Positions 1-5,211 of a stretch of DNA of 5,211 nucleotides are shown piece by piece (position 1 is the stretch's first letter; every line of letters starts with the position of its first letter). A model generated the notes under the pieces. That model was given only the letters and a program-made list of their open reading frames with translations, ran no database searches and was not told the DNA's origin. The translations under genes and the position numbers were made by a program. This DNA comes from Bacillota bacterium (GTDB taxonomy: Bacteria > Bacillota_E > Sulfobacillia > Sulfobacillales > Sulfobacillaceae), in the NCBI GenBank assembly GCA_021802375.1, contig JAKAAL010000394.1:1-5211 (forward strand), written 5' to 3'.

Positions 1-513
1 ATCCTGATCAAAATGATTGCGGCCCTGATTCCGGAATATCCGGCCTTTAATGCCCGCTGGGATGGCGAAGAAATATTTCAGTACGATGCCGTCCATGTGG
101 GTGTCGCGGTCGATACCCCAGATGGGTTGGTGGTGCCCGTTTTACGGCACGTAGAGGACATGGGTCTCTTGGACCTGGCCCGGGCGCTACCCGTGTTGGT
201 GGAGCGGACCAAAGGCCATAAATTGGGCGCCGATGCCCTATCCGGCTCCACGATTACGGTGACGGGGGGCGGGGCATTGGGCGGGCTCTTCGCCACCCCA
301 ATCATCAACTACCCCGAAGTGGCGATTATTGGCATGTACCCCATGGTACAAGAAGCCGTCATGGTCAACGGTGTCTGGGAAGCTCATCCGATGCTTCACA
401 TTAGCCTCACATTCGACCATCGGATCGCCGACGGGGTCATGGCCTCCCAGTTTCTTGGCGCACTAAAACGACTTTTGATAACGCCCACTTCGCTTGTGGG
501 ATATCTGCGCTAG
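1..513 (+). CDS. 2-oxoacid dehydrogenase E2 acyltransferase, C-terminal catalytic domain (5' partial)
   Basis: The reading frame is open from the first base, so only the last 170 residues are visible; the lipoyl domain, E1/E3-binding domain and true start lie outside the window. Family hallmarks in order are DTPDGLVVPVLR (about residues 38-49), TPIINYPEVAIIG (about 99-111) and the catalytic FDHRIADG motif, with His140 and Asp144 of the fragment as the expected active-site pair. The C-terminus (LKRLL.TP..L) ends where E2 proteins normally end, so the gene is complete at its 3' side. E2 forms the cytosolic core of pyruvate, branched-chain or 2-oxoglutarate dehydrogenase complexes and moves the acyl group from lipoyl-lysine to CoA. 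The fragment does not show which substrate. The usual Asn of the TNxG motif is replaced (TVTGGGALGG), and the stretch after IIGMY is divergent, so a less typical complex is possible. The E1 and E3 genes would be expected to the left. Confidence 0.95.
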   Translation: MLIKMIAALIPEYPAFNARWDGEEIFQYDAVHVGVAVDTPDGLVVPVLRHVEDMGLLDLARALPVLVERTKGHKLGADALSGSTITVTGGGALGGLFATPIINYPEVAIIGMYPMVQEAVMVNGVWEAHPMLHISLTFDHRIADGVMASQFLGALKRLLITPTSLVGYLR

Positions 514-1392
514 GCTGATGGCCGATACGGCCATCCCATACACCACCCACATCACATTGAAGCCAATCATGACACTGGATGGGGATAGGGACCCGAGCAC
601 AAACCCCGAAAGAGCGGAAAAACCGGCAATTGCCACGTAGCGGACATAGGGATCATGATGTTGCCCAATTTTGTAGAGGCCCTGTAAGAGCCATGCATAG
701 AACACGGTGTACAGTAAAAGACCTATCCACCCAAAATCTATGGCGTTCTCGAGCCACATGTTGTGAGCGTCGACGACGCCATAGGTGTTATAGGGGCTGG
801 GGTGATGAACCCAATAGGTGTAGTAGCGCTCGGCACCACGGGGCCCCAGGCCAAACGGATGGTGGAATAGTGCCCGTAGTCCACTATGGAGCAAGGCCAG
901 GCGGATCGTTACCGAACCGGGGCCTTGGGTGGCGGTGACGGCATGGGGCTTAAAATGTAAGAGATCGACCATGTGTTTTAATTTGACTAGGGCAAAAGGC
1001 AAATGAGTAGTAGGGGGCACCATCTGGAGTCCAATCACCGCGACTAGAAGGATAACGGCCAGGGCTCCGACGCCACCCCAAGCATACCGCCGCGCTTGTC
1101 CACGTAGTGTCAAAGGGAGCACCAATAGATCGATTAACAATGCGAGTTCTCCACCACGGCTACCGGTTTTGTAAAGCACATAGAGCCCCACCCCGGTCAA
1201 AACCGCCGACAGGGCATAAGCCCACCGGGAGCGCCACAGGACGCCGAGGAAGAAGATGAACGGAAGCATCAAGGCGAGTGCCGCACCGAGGTTATTGGGG
1301 TCGAAGTAAAATGCCGTCGGAATGTGGCTCGGATGCAGCCCATTTTCACGGCTCTGGGACAGATGGTGGGCGGTGCGGCATTTCCCATACAC
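463..1392 (-). CDS. O-antigen ligase/polymerase-family membrane protein, C-terminal part (out of frame with its N-terminal part)
   Basis: This frame holds the diagnostic half of a Wzy/WaaL-like (PF04932-type) protein, which joins or polymerises surface glycan on the outer face of the membrane. Counting from the GTG at 1392, there are hydrophobic segments near residues 35-53, 57-74, 80-97 and 104-125. A long presumably extracytoplasmic loop follows (126-220), then segments near 221-240, 250-268 and 275-295. Family-like motifs are PTAFYFDPNN (25-34), TGSRGG (76-81), GLGPRG (181-186) and DAHNMWLENAIDFGWIGLL (208-226). The GTG at 1392 has no convincing ribosome binding site. The first codons read like the middle of a protein, so this is probably not an independent gene but the continuation of the frame ending at 1346. 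The last 17 codons or so (including the stop) lie antisense to the 3' end of the E2 gene. Ligase and polymerase cannot be told apart by sequence here. Confidence 0.8.
   Translation of the reverse strand: MYGKCRTAHHLSQSRENGLHPSHIPTAFYFDPNNLGAALALMLPFIFFLGVLWRSRWAYALSAVLTGVGLYVLYKTGSRGGELALLIDLLVLPLTLRGQARRYAWGGVGALAVILLVAVIGLQMVPPTTHLPFALVKLKHMVDLLHFKPHAVTATQGPGSVTIRLALLHSGLRALFHHPFGLGPRGAERYYTYWVHHPSPYNTYGVVDAHNMWLENAIDFGWIGLLLYTVFYAWLLQGLYKIGQHHDPYVRYVAIAGFSALSGFVLGSLSPSSVMIGFNVMWVVYGMAVSAISLAQISHKRSGRYQKSF
517..535 (+). terminator. Perfect 8-bp stem-loop just after the E2 stop codon
   Basis: GATGGCCG (517-524) and CGGCCATC (528-535) are perfect inverted repeats around a 3-base ATA loop, starting three bases after the E2 TAG stop. 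The position and GC-rich stem suggest a transcript 3'-end structure or terminator for the E2 operon. No T-run follows, so a classical intrinsic terminator is not shown. The hairpin also lies inside the C-terminal coding part of the opposite-strand membrane protein gene, so it may be partly a codon coincidence. Confidence 0.35.
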
Positions 1393-1801
1393 TAAGGATC
1401 ATGGTGGCGGTGAAATAGAGGGGGACCGTGACGCCGACGATCCAACGGAGCCACGACGGGTGCTGGGCCAAAAACCAAAAACTTAGTACCAGTAAATATC
1501 CGCCGACTTGGGACCATACATAGTAGAAATAATAGTGGGTATGAGGGCTTAGGGTGAGGTAGGTCAGTCCGACGATGGCGAGCCAAATCGTTAGTGAGGC
1601 AATAGGAATGAACAGTCTCCGATCGCCTCGAATGACCAGATAAAGTACCACGAGGGGCAACGTAAACACTAAAACTCGTTGGATTAGGCTAAAGAGCGAG
1701 TGGGGACCGAGACCCGGAACGACCAAATAACCTTCATATAGCGAAGATCCGATATAGAGAGCGAGTAAGAGTTTCCAAGCCACGCTAACAGTTTTTTTCA
1801 C
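1346..1801 (-). CDS. O-antigen ligase/polymerase-family membrane protein, N-terminal part (frameshifted)
   Basis: This 151-residue frame has about five hydrophobic segments: WKLLLALYIGSSLYEGYLVV, LIQRVLVFTLPLVVLYLVI, LFIPIASLTIWLAIVGLTYL, YVWSQVGGYLLVLSFWFLA and WLRWIVGVTVPLYFTATMIL. This is the usual N-terminal topology of O-antigen ligase-like proteins. It ends with SVWEM, matching the family's membrane-exit region, then runs into a proline-rich out-of-frame tail and a stop. The continuation (TAHHLSQS, then PTAFYFDPNN) is found one frame over on the same strand. Restoring one base gives a single protein of about 445 residues, a normal length for the family. I chose GTG 1801 because it gives MKKT before the first membrane segment and has a GGGGGA four bases upstream. 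A TTG at 1813 is in frame but lacks a binding site. A TGA at 1817-1819 rules out starts further upstream. Confidence 0.72.
   Translation of the reverse strand: MKKTVSVAWKLLLALYIGSSLYEGYLVVPGLGPHSLFSLIQRVLVFTLPLVVLYLVIRGDRRLFIPIASLTIWLAIVGLTYLTLSPHTHYYFYYVWSQVGGYLLVLSFWFLAQHPSWLRWIVGVTVPLYFTATMILSVWEMPHRPPSVPEP
1349..1398 (-). other. Frameshift junction in the O-antigen ligase-like gene
   Basis: The upstream frame is closed by TGA at 1348-1346, and the downstream frame is closed above by TGA at 1401-1399, so the change of frame must fall in this interval. Reading must skip one base (+1) to continue. Dropping one base after the ATG of ...GAA ATG C CGC ACC GCC gives EM-RTAHHLSQS, which fits the family's usual sequence at this place. 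Short runs (GGGAAA, CCGCCCACC) make a single-base indel or a sequencing error plausible. No recognised programmed frameshift site is visible. Confidence 0.7.
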
Positions 1802-1831
1802 GATGTCCCCCAATAGTCAAAACATGACTTT

Positions 1832-1860
1832 TTTCCATCTTAGCGCCAATCGACTAAAAT
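1832..1860 (+). promoter_or_regulatory. Candidate sigma-A-type promoter for the oxidoreductase/peptidase operon
   Basis: TTTCCA (1832-1837, 4 of 6 match to TTGACA) and TAAAAT (1855-1860, 5 of 6 match to TATAAT) are separated by exactly 17 bases. They lie just upstream of the oxidoreductase start and would give a leader of about 25 bases. A small dyad, AGTCA (1815-1819) and TGACT (1825-1829), sits next to the -35 box and could be an operator or chance. No comparably good promoter was found for the divergent minus-strand gene in the same gap. Confidence 0.4.
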
Positions 1861-1891
1861 AGGAACAGCCAGGAGATAAGGGGTGATTGGG

Positions 1892-2752
1892 ATGCAGGTA
1901 CTGTTTATGGGCATGGGGCAGATGGGGCGACGTATGGTCGGCCGGCTAAATCGAGACGAAACGGTGATATGGAATCGGTCCCCGTCCATATTGGATGAGA
2001 TGGCGGCACGTGGTGGATGGCGCGTGGCCGACGACTTAAAGGGATCGGTCGCCCAGAGCGCCGTGGTGATTACCATGCTCAAAGACGACAGCGCGGTGGA
2101 GTCTTTAGGGGAGGCGGGCTTTTATGAGTCTTTGGCCCCCAACACGTTATGGATCGACATGACGACCGGTGCCCCCGACGCCACTAGACGCTATGGAGAG
2201 GTGGCGCGGTGGCGTCAAGCGAGATTTGTGGCAGCTCCTGTACTCGGCAGTCTTAAGCCCGCGGCAGAAGGGAAATTGCTGGTATTGGCAGGGGGTGAAT
2301 CCGAGGCCATGGGCGCGGCTTTGCCCATTTTGTCCCGGTTCGGACGGGTGGTTGAGGTGGGGTCAGCCGAGCAGGCGTTGACGGCCAAATTGGCAGTAAA
2401 TGCAGTACTCGCCTTTTATGTCGCTGGGGTGGCGGAAGCCTTGCAATGGACGGACCAGGTGGGACTCACGCGGTCTATGGTCTTAAACCTCCTGGCAGAA
2501 TCATCTGTCGCGACGCCGCTGCTGCAAGGTAAAGCGACACGTTGGGAACAGCACGACTATACGCCGGAATTCCCTATCAGCATGCTACATAAGGACTTGA
2601 AACTGGCCCAAACCTGGGCACGCAGTCTCTTTGTGGCAACCCATGGCTTAGATGCCATCGCGGCGGTATACAAAAAAGGTGCCGAGAGTACTTGGGGAGA
2701 CCGTGACATGGTGGGGATTGGCGAGGCATTATCACACATCGAGGAGGTTTGA
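1892..2752 (+). CDS. NAD(P)-dependent oxidoreductase, beta-hydroxyacid dehydrogenase (3-hydroxyisobutyrate dehydrogenase-like) family
   Basis: This is a full-length, probably cytosolic 286-residue member of the family that oxidises beta-hydroxyacids or reduces the matching semialdehydes with NAD(P). The N-terminal Rossmann fold has GMGQMG (7-12) and WNRS (27-30), where the Arg after Asn suggests preference for NADP(H). DMTTGAP (89-95) matches the family DxSTxxP segment. APVLGSLKPAAEGKL (115-129) occupies the substrate-loop position and resembles the GSxKPAxxG form of glyoxylate/succinic-semialdehyde reductases more than the usual APVSGG. The expected catalytic Lys166 and Asn170 (KLAVN) and KDLKLA (234-239) are present. 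The ATG at 1892 puts the Rossmann motif at the family's usual distance from the N-terminus and has GGGG eight bases upstream. A GTG at 1883, seven bases after AGGAG, would add three residues and is a real alternative. Five bases or fewer separate this gene from the peptidase gene, so they are probably co-transcribed. The true substrate is unknown. Confidence 0.92.
   Translation: MQVLFMGMGQMGRRMVGRLNRDETVIWNRSPSILDEMAARGGWRVADDLKGSVAQSAVVITMLKDDSAVESLGEAGFYESLAPNTLWIDMTTGAPDATRRYGEVARWRQARFVAAPVLGSLKPAAEGKLLVLAGGESEAMGAALPILSRFGRVVEVGSAEQALTAKLAVNAVLAFYVAGVAEALQWTDQVGLTRSMVLNLLAESSVATPLLQGKATRWEQHDYTPEFPISMLHKDLKLAQTWARSLFVATHGLDAIAAVYKKGAESTWGDRDMVGIGEALSHIEEV
2742..2748 (+). promoter_or_regulatory. 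Ribosome binding site that decides the peptidase start
   Basis: AGGAGGT lies inside the last codons of the oxidoreductase gene. The TTG at 2749 touches it and is too close to be used. The in-frame TTG at 2758, nine bases after it, is at a workable distance, so the latter is preferred. Confidence 0.6.
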
Positions 2753-2757
2753 CTTCA

Positions 2758-4545
2758 TTGACCGCAACGATTGAGCAATACTTGAGGATCCGACAGGCGT
2801 TTAATCCGACGTTTGTGGGCGATGGGTCTCGACTCGCCTTTCTCATGAACTTAACTGGAACCGCCCAAGTCTACAGTATGGATTACCATGGAGGATGGCC
2901 AAAACTCCTAACCGAATTCGACAACCGGGTGATGGCACTAAGTGGCGTTGTTGGGCGGGATCTAGTGCTCTTGGCTACGGATCAGGGTGGTAACGAAAAC
3001 CAGCAGTTATATTCGGTGAACCCGGATGGCACCGACTTGATGCGCATTACCGACAATCCCCGGGCCATGTATGACCTCGGCCCCATATCTGCCGATGGGA
3101 GACAGGTCGCCGTCGCCACCAATCAACGGAACGGCACCGATTTCGATCTCTATATTTTGACCATCGGCGAGACTTTCGATCAGGCACGGTTGGTTTCGGA
3201 GCGCGAGGGTTGGTGGCGAGCCGTAGATTTCTCCCAAGATGGGCGCCGCATTTTGGTGACCCATCATGTGTCCAACGTGAACCACGATCTCTATGAAATC
3301 GATGTCGAACGTGGAGCGTTGACTCACCTGACTCCGCACCAGGGAGACGCCCAGTATGGATTTGCACGATACTGGCAGAACGGTGTTTTGACCCTGACCG
3401 ACCAGGACCGGGAATTTAGTGGGATAGCCTACATCGAGAACGGAGGTCTCGATTGGGTAAGCCGGTACGATTACGATGTCGATCTCTTAGTAACCAACCG
3501 AGAGCGCGACGGTTATGCTTTTGTGACAAACCAGGATGGTTACTCCAGGCTTTACTTCTCGGGCGGCACGCATCACGCCACGCCAGCACCTGTACTCGAC
3601 CACGGCGTCATCGCGGGGATGGAATTTTCCCCAGACGGGCGGTATCTAGCCGTCACTTATCATAGCGCAGCGGCTAATCCCAACATTTACCTGGTCAATG
3701 TCGCCACCTTCGATTGTCGCCCCGTGACCTCTGCGCCGACCGGAGGCCTCGATCTAAAACAATTTGTGGAACCAGAGCTCCACCACTTCCCGTCTTTTGA
3801 TGGCCGACAGATTCCCGTCTGGCTCTATCGACCCCACAGCCAGTCTACGAAATCGTGTCCCGTGGTGCTCTCGGTTCATGGAGGGCCCGAAGCCCAGGAG
3901 CTGCCCGGCTTCAATGCGGTGTATCAATATCTGTTAGCGGCCGGATTTGCCATTGCGGCACCCAATGTTCGCGGGAGTTCGGGGTATGGTAAGACCTACG
4001 TCCACCTGGACGACAAGCGCCTTCGGATGGACTCCGTTAAAGATTTGGCCAGCCTGGTGCACTGGATTGAGAGGCAAGACGCCTTAGATGCTCGCCGCGT
4101 GGCACTCATGGGGGGGTCCTATGGAGGCTTCATGGTTTTAGCCGGCCTGACCACATTTCCCGACTTGTTTGCTGCCGGAGTGGATACGGTGGGGATTGCG
4201 AACTTTGAAACATTCTTGGAAAATACCGGCCCCTATCGACGTAAGCTAAGAGAACCAGAATATGGGACGCTCGAAGAAGATCGAGAATTTTTCCGAGAGA
4301 TTTCTCCGATCCATCACGTGGACCGCATTCAAGCTCCGCTCATGGTCATTCACGGCAAAAACGATCCCCGAGTTCCGGTGGGGGAAGCCGAACAAATTGT
4401 GCGAGAATTACAGGAAAGAAAGCGGCCGGTGGAATATCTGTTGTTCGACGACGAAGGCCACGGGGTTGTGAAGCTGAAAAATCGTCTCCAACTTTATCCC
4501 GAAGTCGTACGCTTCTTGAGTAGCCATCTTCAGACCGGTGGATAA
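2758..4545 (+). CDS. S9-family serine peptidase (acylaminoacyl-peptidase / prolyl oligopeptidase-like)
   Basis: This 595-residue protein has the two-part S9 design. Roughly residues 10-335 form a beta-propeller with repeated blade signatures (ISADGRQVAVATN, FSQDGRRILVTHH, FSPDGRYLAVTYH). An alpha/beta-hydrolase peptidase domain follows from about 340 to the end. Its landmarks are VHGGP (about 373-377), APNVRGSSGYG (401-411), the nucleophile Ser454 in GGSYGGF, Asp536 in HGKNDPRVP and His568 in DDEGHG, so the catalytic triad is complete. Known relatives cleave short peptides, often removing acylated or hydrophobic N-terminal residues, because the propeller excludes folded proteins. No signal peptide is visible, so it is probably cytosolic and involved in peptide turnover. 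A TTG at 2749 would add three residues and overlap the upstream stop by four bases; the binding-site spacing favours TTG 2758. It probably shares the promoter of the oxidoreductase gene. Exact specificity cannot be read from sequence. Confidence 0.94.
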   Translation: MTATIEQYLRIRQAFNPTFVGDGSRLAFLMNLTGTAQVYSMDYHGGWPKLLTEFDNRVMALSGVVGRDLVLLATDQGGNENQQLYSVNPDGTDLMRITDNPRAMYDLGPISADGRQVAVATNQRNGTDFDLYILTIGETFDQARLVSEREGWWRAVDFSQDGRRILVTHHVSNVNHDLYEIDVERGALTHLTPHQGDAQYGFARYWQNGVLTLTDQDREFSGIAYIENGGLDWVSRYDYDVDLLVTNRERDGYAFVTNQDGYSRLYFSGGTHHATPAPVLDHGVIAGMEFSPDGRYLAVTYHSAAANPNIYLVNVATFDCRPVTSAPTGGLDLKQFVEPELHHFPSFDGRQIPVWLYRPHSQSTKSCPVVLSVHGGPEAQELPGFNAVYQYLLAAGFAIAAPNVRGSSGYGKTYVHLDDKRLRMDSVKDLASLVHWIERQDALDARRVALMGGSYGGFMVLAGLTTFPDLFAAGVDTVGIANFETFLENTGPYRRKLREPEYGTLEEDREFFREISPIHHVDRIQAPLMVIHGKNDPRVPVGEAEQIVRELQERKRPVEYLLFDDEGHGVVKLKNRLQLYPEVVRFLSSHLQTGG

Positions 4546-4558
4546 CCTCTGGTATCCC

Positions 4559-4586
4559 GCCGGGCGTGTCATGAGCCGGGCGTGTC
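4559..4586. repeat. 12-bp direct repeat, two copies
   Basis: GCCGGGCGTGTC occurs at 4559-4570 and again at 4575-4586, separated by ATGA, in the gap downstream of the peptidase gene. Two exact copies within 28 bases look like a small local duplication. No function is evident. Confidence 0.6.
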
Positions 4587-4603
4587 GGCCCTTGCGATGA
4601 TAG

Positions 4604-4636
4604 GCCAAAAGGGGTCCCTTTGGGGCCCCTTTTGGC
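4604..4636. terminator. Strong hairpin between convergent genes, probable bidirectional terminator
   Basis: The arms 4604-4618 (GCCAAAAGGGGTCCC) and 4622-4636 (GGGGCCCCTTTTGGC) pair over 15 positions with one G-T wobble and a 3-base TTT loop. The hairpin lies 58 bases after the peptidase stop and 13 bases from the UPF0180 stop on the other strand, so it can serve both transcripts. The T-rich stretch is inside the stem rather than after it, which is unlike the textbook form, but the A-run/T-run arms are typical of two-way terminators. Confidence 0.75.
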
Positions 4637-4649
4637 TGGAATGTAAGGG

Positions 4650-4904
4650 TTAAGATTCGGCGGCGGTACGGTGCTGCACTTCGGTTACGATCTGATCGGC
4701 GGTGTACCCTGTGGCATTGATGACTGGTGCTTTGGTCAGGGGATTGTCCATTCCCAAGAAGTTGTCATCACTTCCCTGCACGACGACGGCGTTGGCCTTT
4801 CGTATCGAAGTGTCTGTCAAGGAAACTACTCGATATCCGGCATCTTTCAAGGCATCAGAATACGGAGTCAGTTGGCCCTCAATGGCGACCGTTGCACGCG
4901 TCAC
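4650..4904 (-). CDS. UPF0180 (YkuS-like) family small protein
   Basis: This 84-residue, probably cytosolic protein matches the UPF0180 family known from Bacillus YkuS. An ATVAIEGQLTPYSDALKDAGY-type opening (4-24) is followed by VVSL (26-29), then VVQGSDDNFLGMD (41-53), KAPVINATGYTADQIV (58-73) and a short charged tail. The GxDxNxxGM and VINAxGxTAxxIV segments are the family signature. The family has no established function, so none is assigned. The GTG start at 4904 is chosen because GGAGGTGA, a full match to the 16S tail, ends five bases upstream. An in-frame GTG at 4919 overlaps that site and would add five residues unlike the family's N-terminus. It lies 42 bases downstream of a small membrane-protein gene on the same strand and is probably transcribed with it. 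Confidence 0.88.
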   Translation of the reverse strand: MTRATVAIEGQLTPYSDALKDAGYRVVSLTDTSIRKANAVVVQGSDDNFLGMDNPLTKAPVINATGYTADQIVTEVQHRTAAES

Positions 4905-4909
4905 AAGCC

Positions 4910-4917
4910 TCACCTCC
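4910..4917 (-). promoter_or_regulatory. Consensus ribosome binding site of the UPF0180 gene
   Basis: GGAGGTGA on the minus strand is fully complementary to the 16S rRNA 3' tail and sits five bases before GTG 4904. It shows that the longer reading frame starting at GTG 4919 is not the real one, because that start lies upstream of this site. Confidence 0.8.
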
Positions 4918-4946
4918 ACCGATAGTCTGTCACCGTGAAAGACACC

Positions 4947-5033
4947 TCATTCTTCGCGGTGATCGGCCACAAACACCGCTCCGATAGCAAAAGAAAGGAG
5001 AAGTGCTACGCCTCCTAATATCCACATCACCAT
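4947..5033 (-). CDS. Small single-pass membrane protein, 28 residues (hypothetical)
   Basis: On the minus strand an ATG at 5033 follows GAGGTGG (5044-5038) with four bases between, a good ribosome binding site. The frame encodes a hydrophobic stretch of about 20 residues, WILGGVALLLSFAIGAVFVA (4-23), and then the charged end DHREE and a TGA stop. This is the layout of a small membrane protein with one helix and a short acidic tail; with an almost uncharged N-terminus, the topology is uncertain. A second ATG at 5027 would shorten it by two residues. It lies directly upstream of the UPF0180 gene on the same strand, 42 bases apart, suggesting joint transcription. I do not recognise a family, and it could be a chance frame. 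The combination of binding site, clean transmembrane composition and gene context makes a real gene more likely than not. Confidence 0.6.
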   Translation of the reverse strand: MVMWILGGVALLLSFAIGAVFVADHREE

Positions 5034-5130
5034 AGAACCACCTCAAGGACCCTAGTGTCGGTAATTTCATCGGCTGTCATGTATGCATCCGTAGTTTTGA
5101 TGGGGTGCGAGAAAGGCAAGGGAAAGTATA

Positions 5131-5162
5131 AGGCAGCCCCGACGGAATGATCGCGGCTGCCT
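5131..5162 (-). terminator. Stem-loop terminator of the gene entering from the right edge
   Basis: AGGCAGCC (5131-5138) pairs perfectly with GGCTGCCT (5155-5162). The stem continues past one mismatch with CGA/TCG (5140-5142, 5151-5153) and closes on an 8-base loop. On the minus strand it begins 22 bases after the apparent stop of the right-hand gene and is followed by TATACTTTCCCTT, moderately T-rich. It would separate that gene from the small membrane protein and UPF0180 pair. On the plus strand the bases after it (ATAATTTCTT) are also T-rich, so the direction is not certain. Confidence 0.6.
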
Positions 5163-5184
5163 ATAATTTCTTGGTGAACCCGGT

Positions 5185-5211
5185 TTAGGCCGATGTGGTG
5201 ACTTCTTCGGC
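5185..5211 (-). CDS. Possible 3' end of a minus-strand gene (C-terminal eight codons only)
   Basis: Reading leftward from the window edge gives AEEVTTSA and then a TAA stop at 5187-5185, with a hairpin terminator 22 bases beyond. The short acidic, small-residue tail and the terminator placement look like the end of a protein-coding gene. Eight codons are too few to identify it, and the frame could be accidental. Confidence 0.4.
   Translation of the reverse strand, partial: AEEVTTSA

Noticed and set aside
579..938. 119-residue plus-strand open frame
   Set aside because: It lies opposite the membrane-protein gene, is rich in Arg, Cys and His as antisense frames often are, and has no ribosome binding site or recognisable domain.
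1815..1834. AGTCA/TGACT dyad followed by a T-run, resembling a terminator
   Set aside because: The stem is only five A/T-rich-flanked pairs and it lies between divergent starts, where a terminator makes no sense; kept only as a possible operator note.
1821..1849. Minus-strand promoter (TTGGCG and CATGTT, 17-base spacing) for the ligase-like gene
   Set aside because: The -10 box matches only three of six positions, so it is no better than chance in this short gap.
3007..3367. Two overlapping minus-strand open frames of about 106-110 residues
   Set aside because: Both are antisense to the propeller region of the peptidase gene, whose motifs are clear; composition is atypical and there is no support for them.
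4671..4987. Three plus-strand open frames of 78-86 residues
   Set aside because: They are antisense to the UPF0180 gene and its leader; the minus-strand frame has a perfect ribosome binding site and family motifs, these do not.
5046..5130. Promoter for the small membrane protein and UPF0180 pair
   Set aside because: A promoter is expected here on the minus strand, but no pair of -35 and -10 boxes with acceptable spacing stands out (TTGCCT has no good -10 partner).
5079..5150. 23-residue plus-strand frame beginning MYASVVLMGCEKGK, lipoprotein-like at first sight
   Set aside because: No ribosome binding site, the Cys context is not a proper lipobox, and the frame ends inside the hairpin at 5131-5162.

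Overview
This window (roughly 55% GC by eye) looks like ordinary chromosome from a Gram-positive bacterium of the Firmicutes type. The signs are very strong GGAGGTGA-like ribosome binding sites, frequent GTG and TTG starts, and a UPF0180/YkuS-family gene, a family I know from Bacillus and relatives. A Sulfobacillus-like acidophile would fit the general look, but that is a guess and cannot be settled from this sequence. I see no mobile element, CRISPR array, tRNA or rRNA.

Layout, left to right. (1) Bases 1-513, plus strand: the 3' end of a 2-oxoacid dehydrogenase E2 acyltransferase gene, with its catalytic DHRxxDG motif. (2) Bases 463-1801, minus strand: an O-antigen ligase/polymerase-like multi-pass membrane protein gene, split into two frames by a one-base shift near 1349-1398. 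Its 3' end overlaps the E2 gene tail to tail by 51 bases. (3) Bases 1802-1891: a short divergent intergenic region with a plausible plus-strand promoter. (4) Bases 1892-4545, plus strand: two closely packed genes, a beta-hydroxyacid dehydrogenase-family NAD(P)-dependent oxidoreductase and an S9-family serine peptidase (acylaminoacyl-peptidase type), separated by 5 bases and probably one operon. (5) Bases 4546-4649: a convergent intergenic gap with a strong, nearly symmetric hairpin that probably ends transcription from both sides. (6) Bases 4650-5033, minus strand: a UPF0180 (YkuS-like) small protein. Just upstream of it lies a 28-residue single-pass membrane protein with its own ribosome binding site. 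(7) Bases 5131-5211: a hairpin and what looks like the last eight codons of another minus-strand gene that enters from the right edge.

The genes do not form one obvious pathway. The E2 fragment belongs to central carbon metabolism and the ligase-like protein to cell-surface polysaccharide. The oxidoreductase/peptidase pair is a small housekeeping or catabolic operon. I do not see a convincing new multi-gene system. The points most worth a second look are the frameshifted ligase gene, its antisense overlap with E2 including a hairpin directly after the E2 stop, and the small membrane protein paired with the UPF0180 gene.
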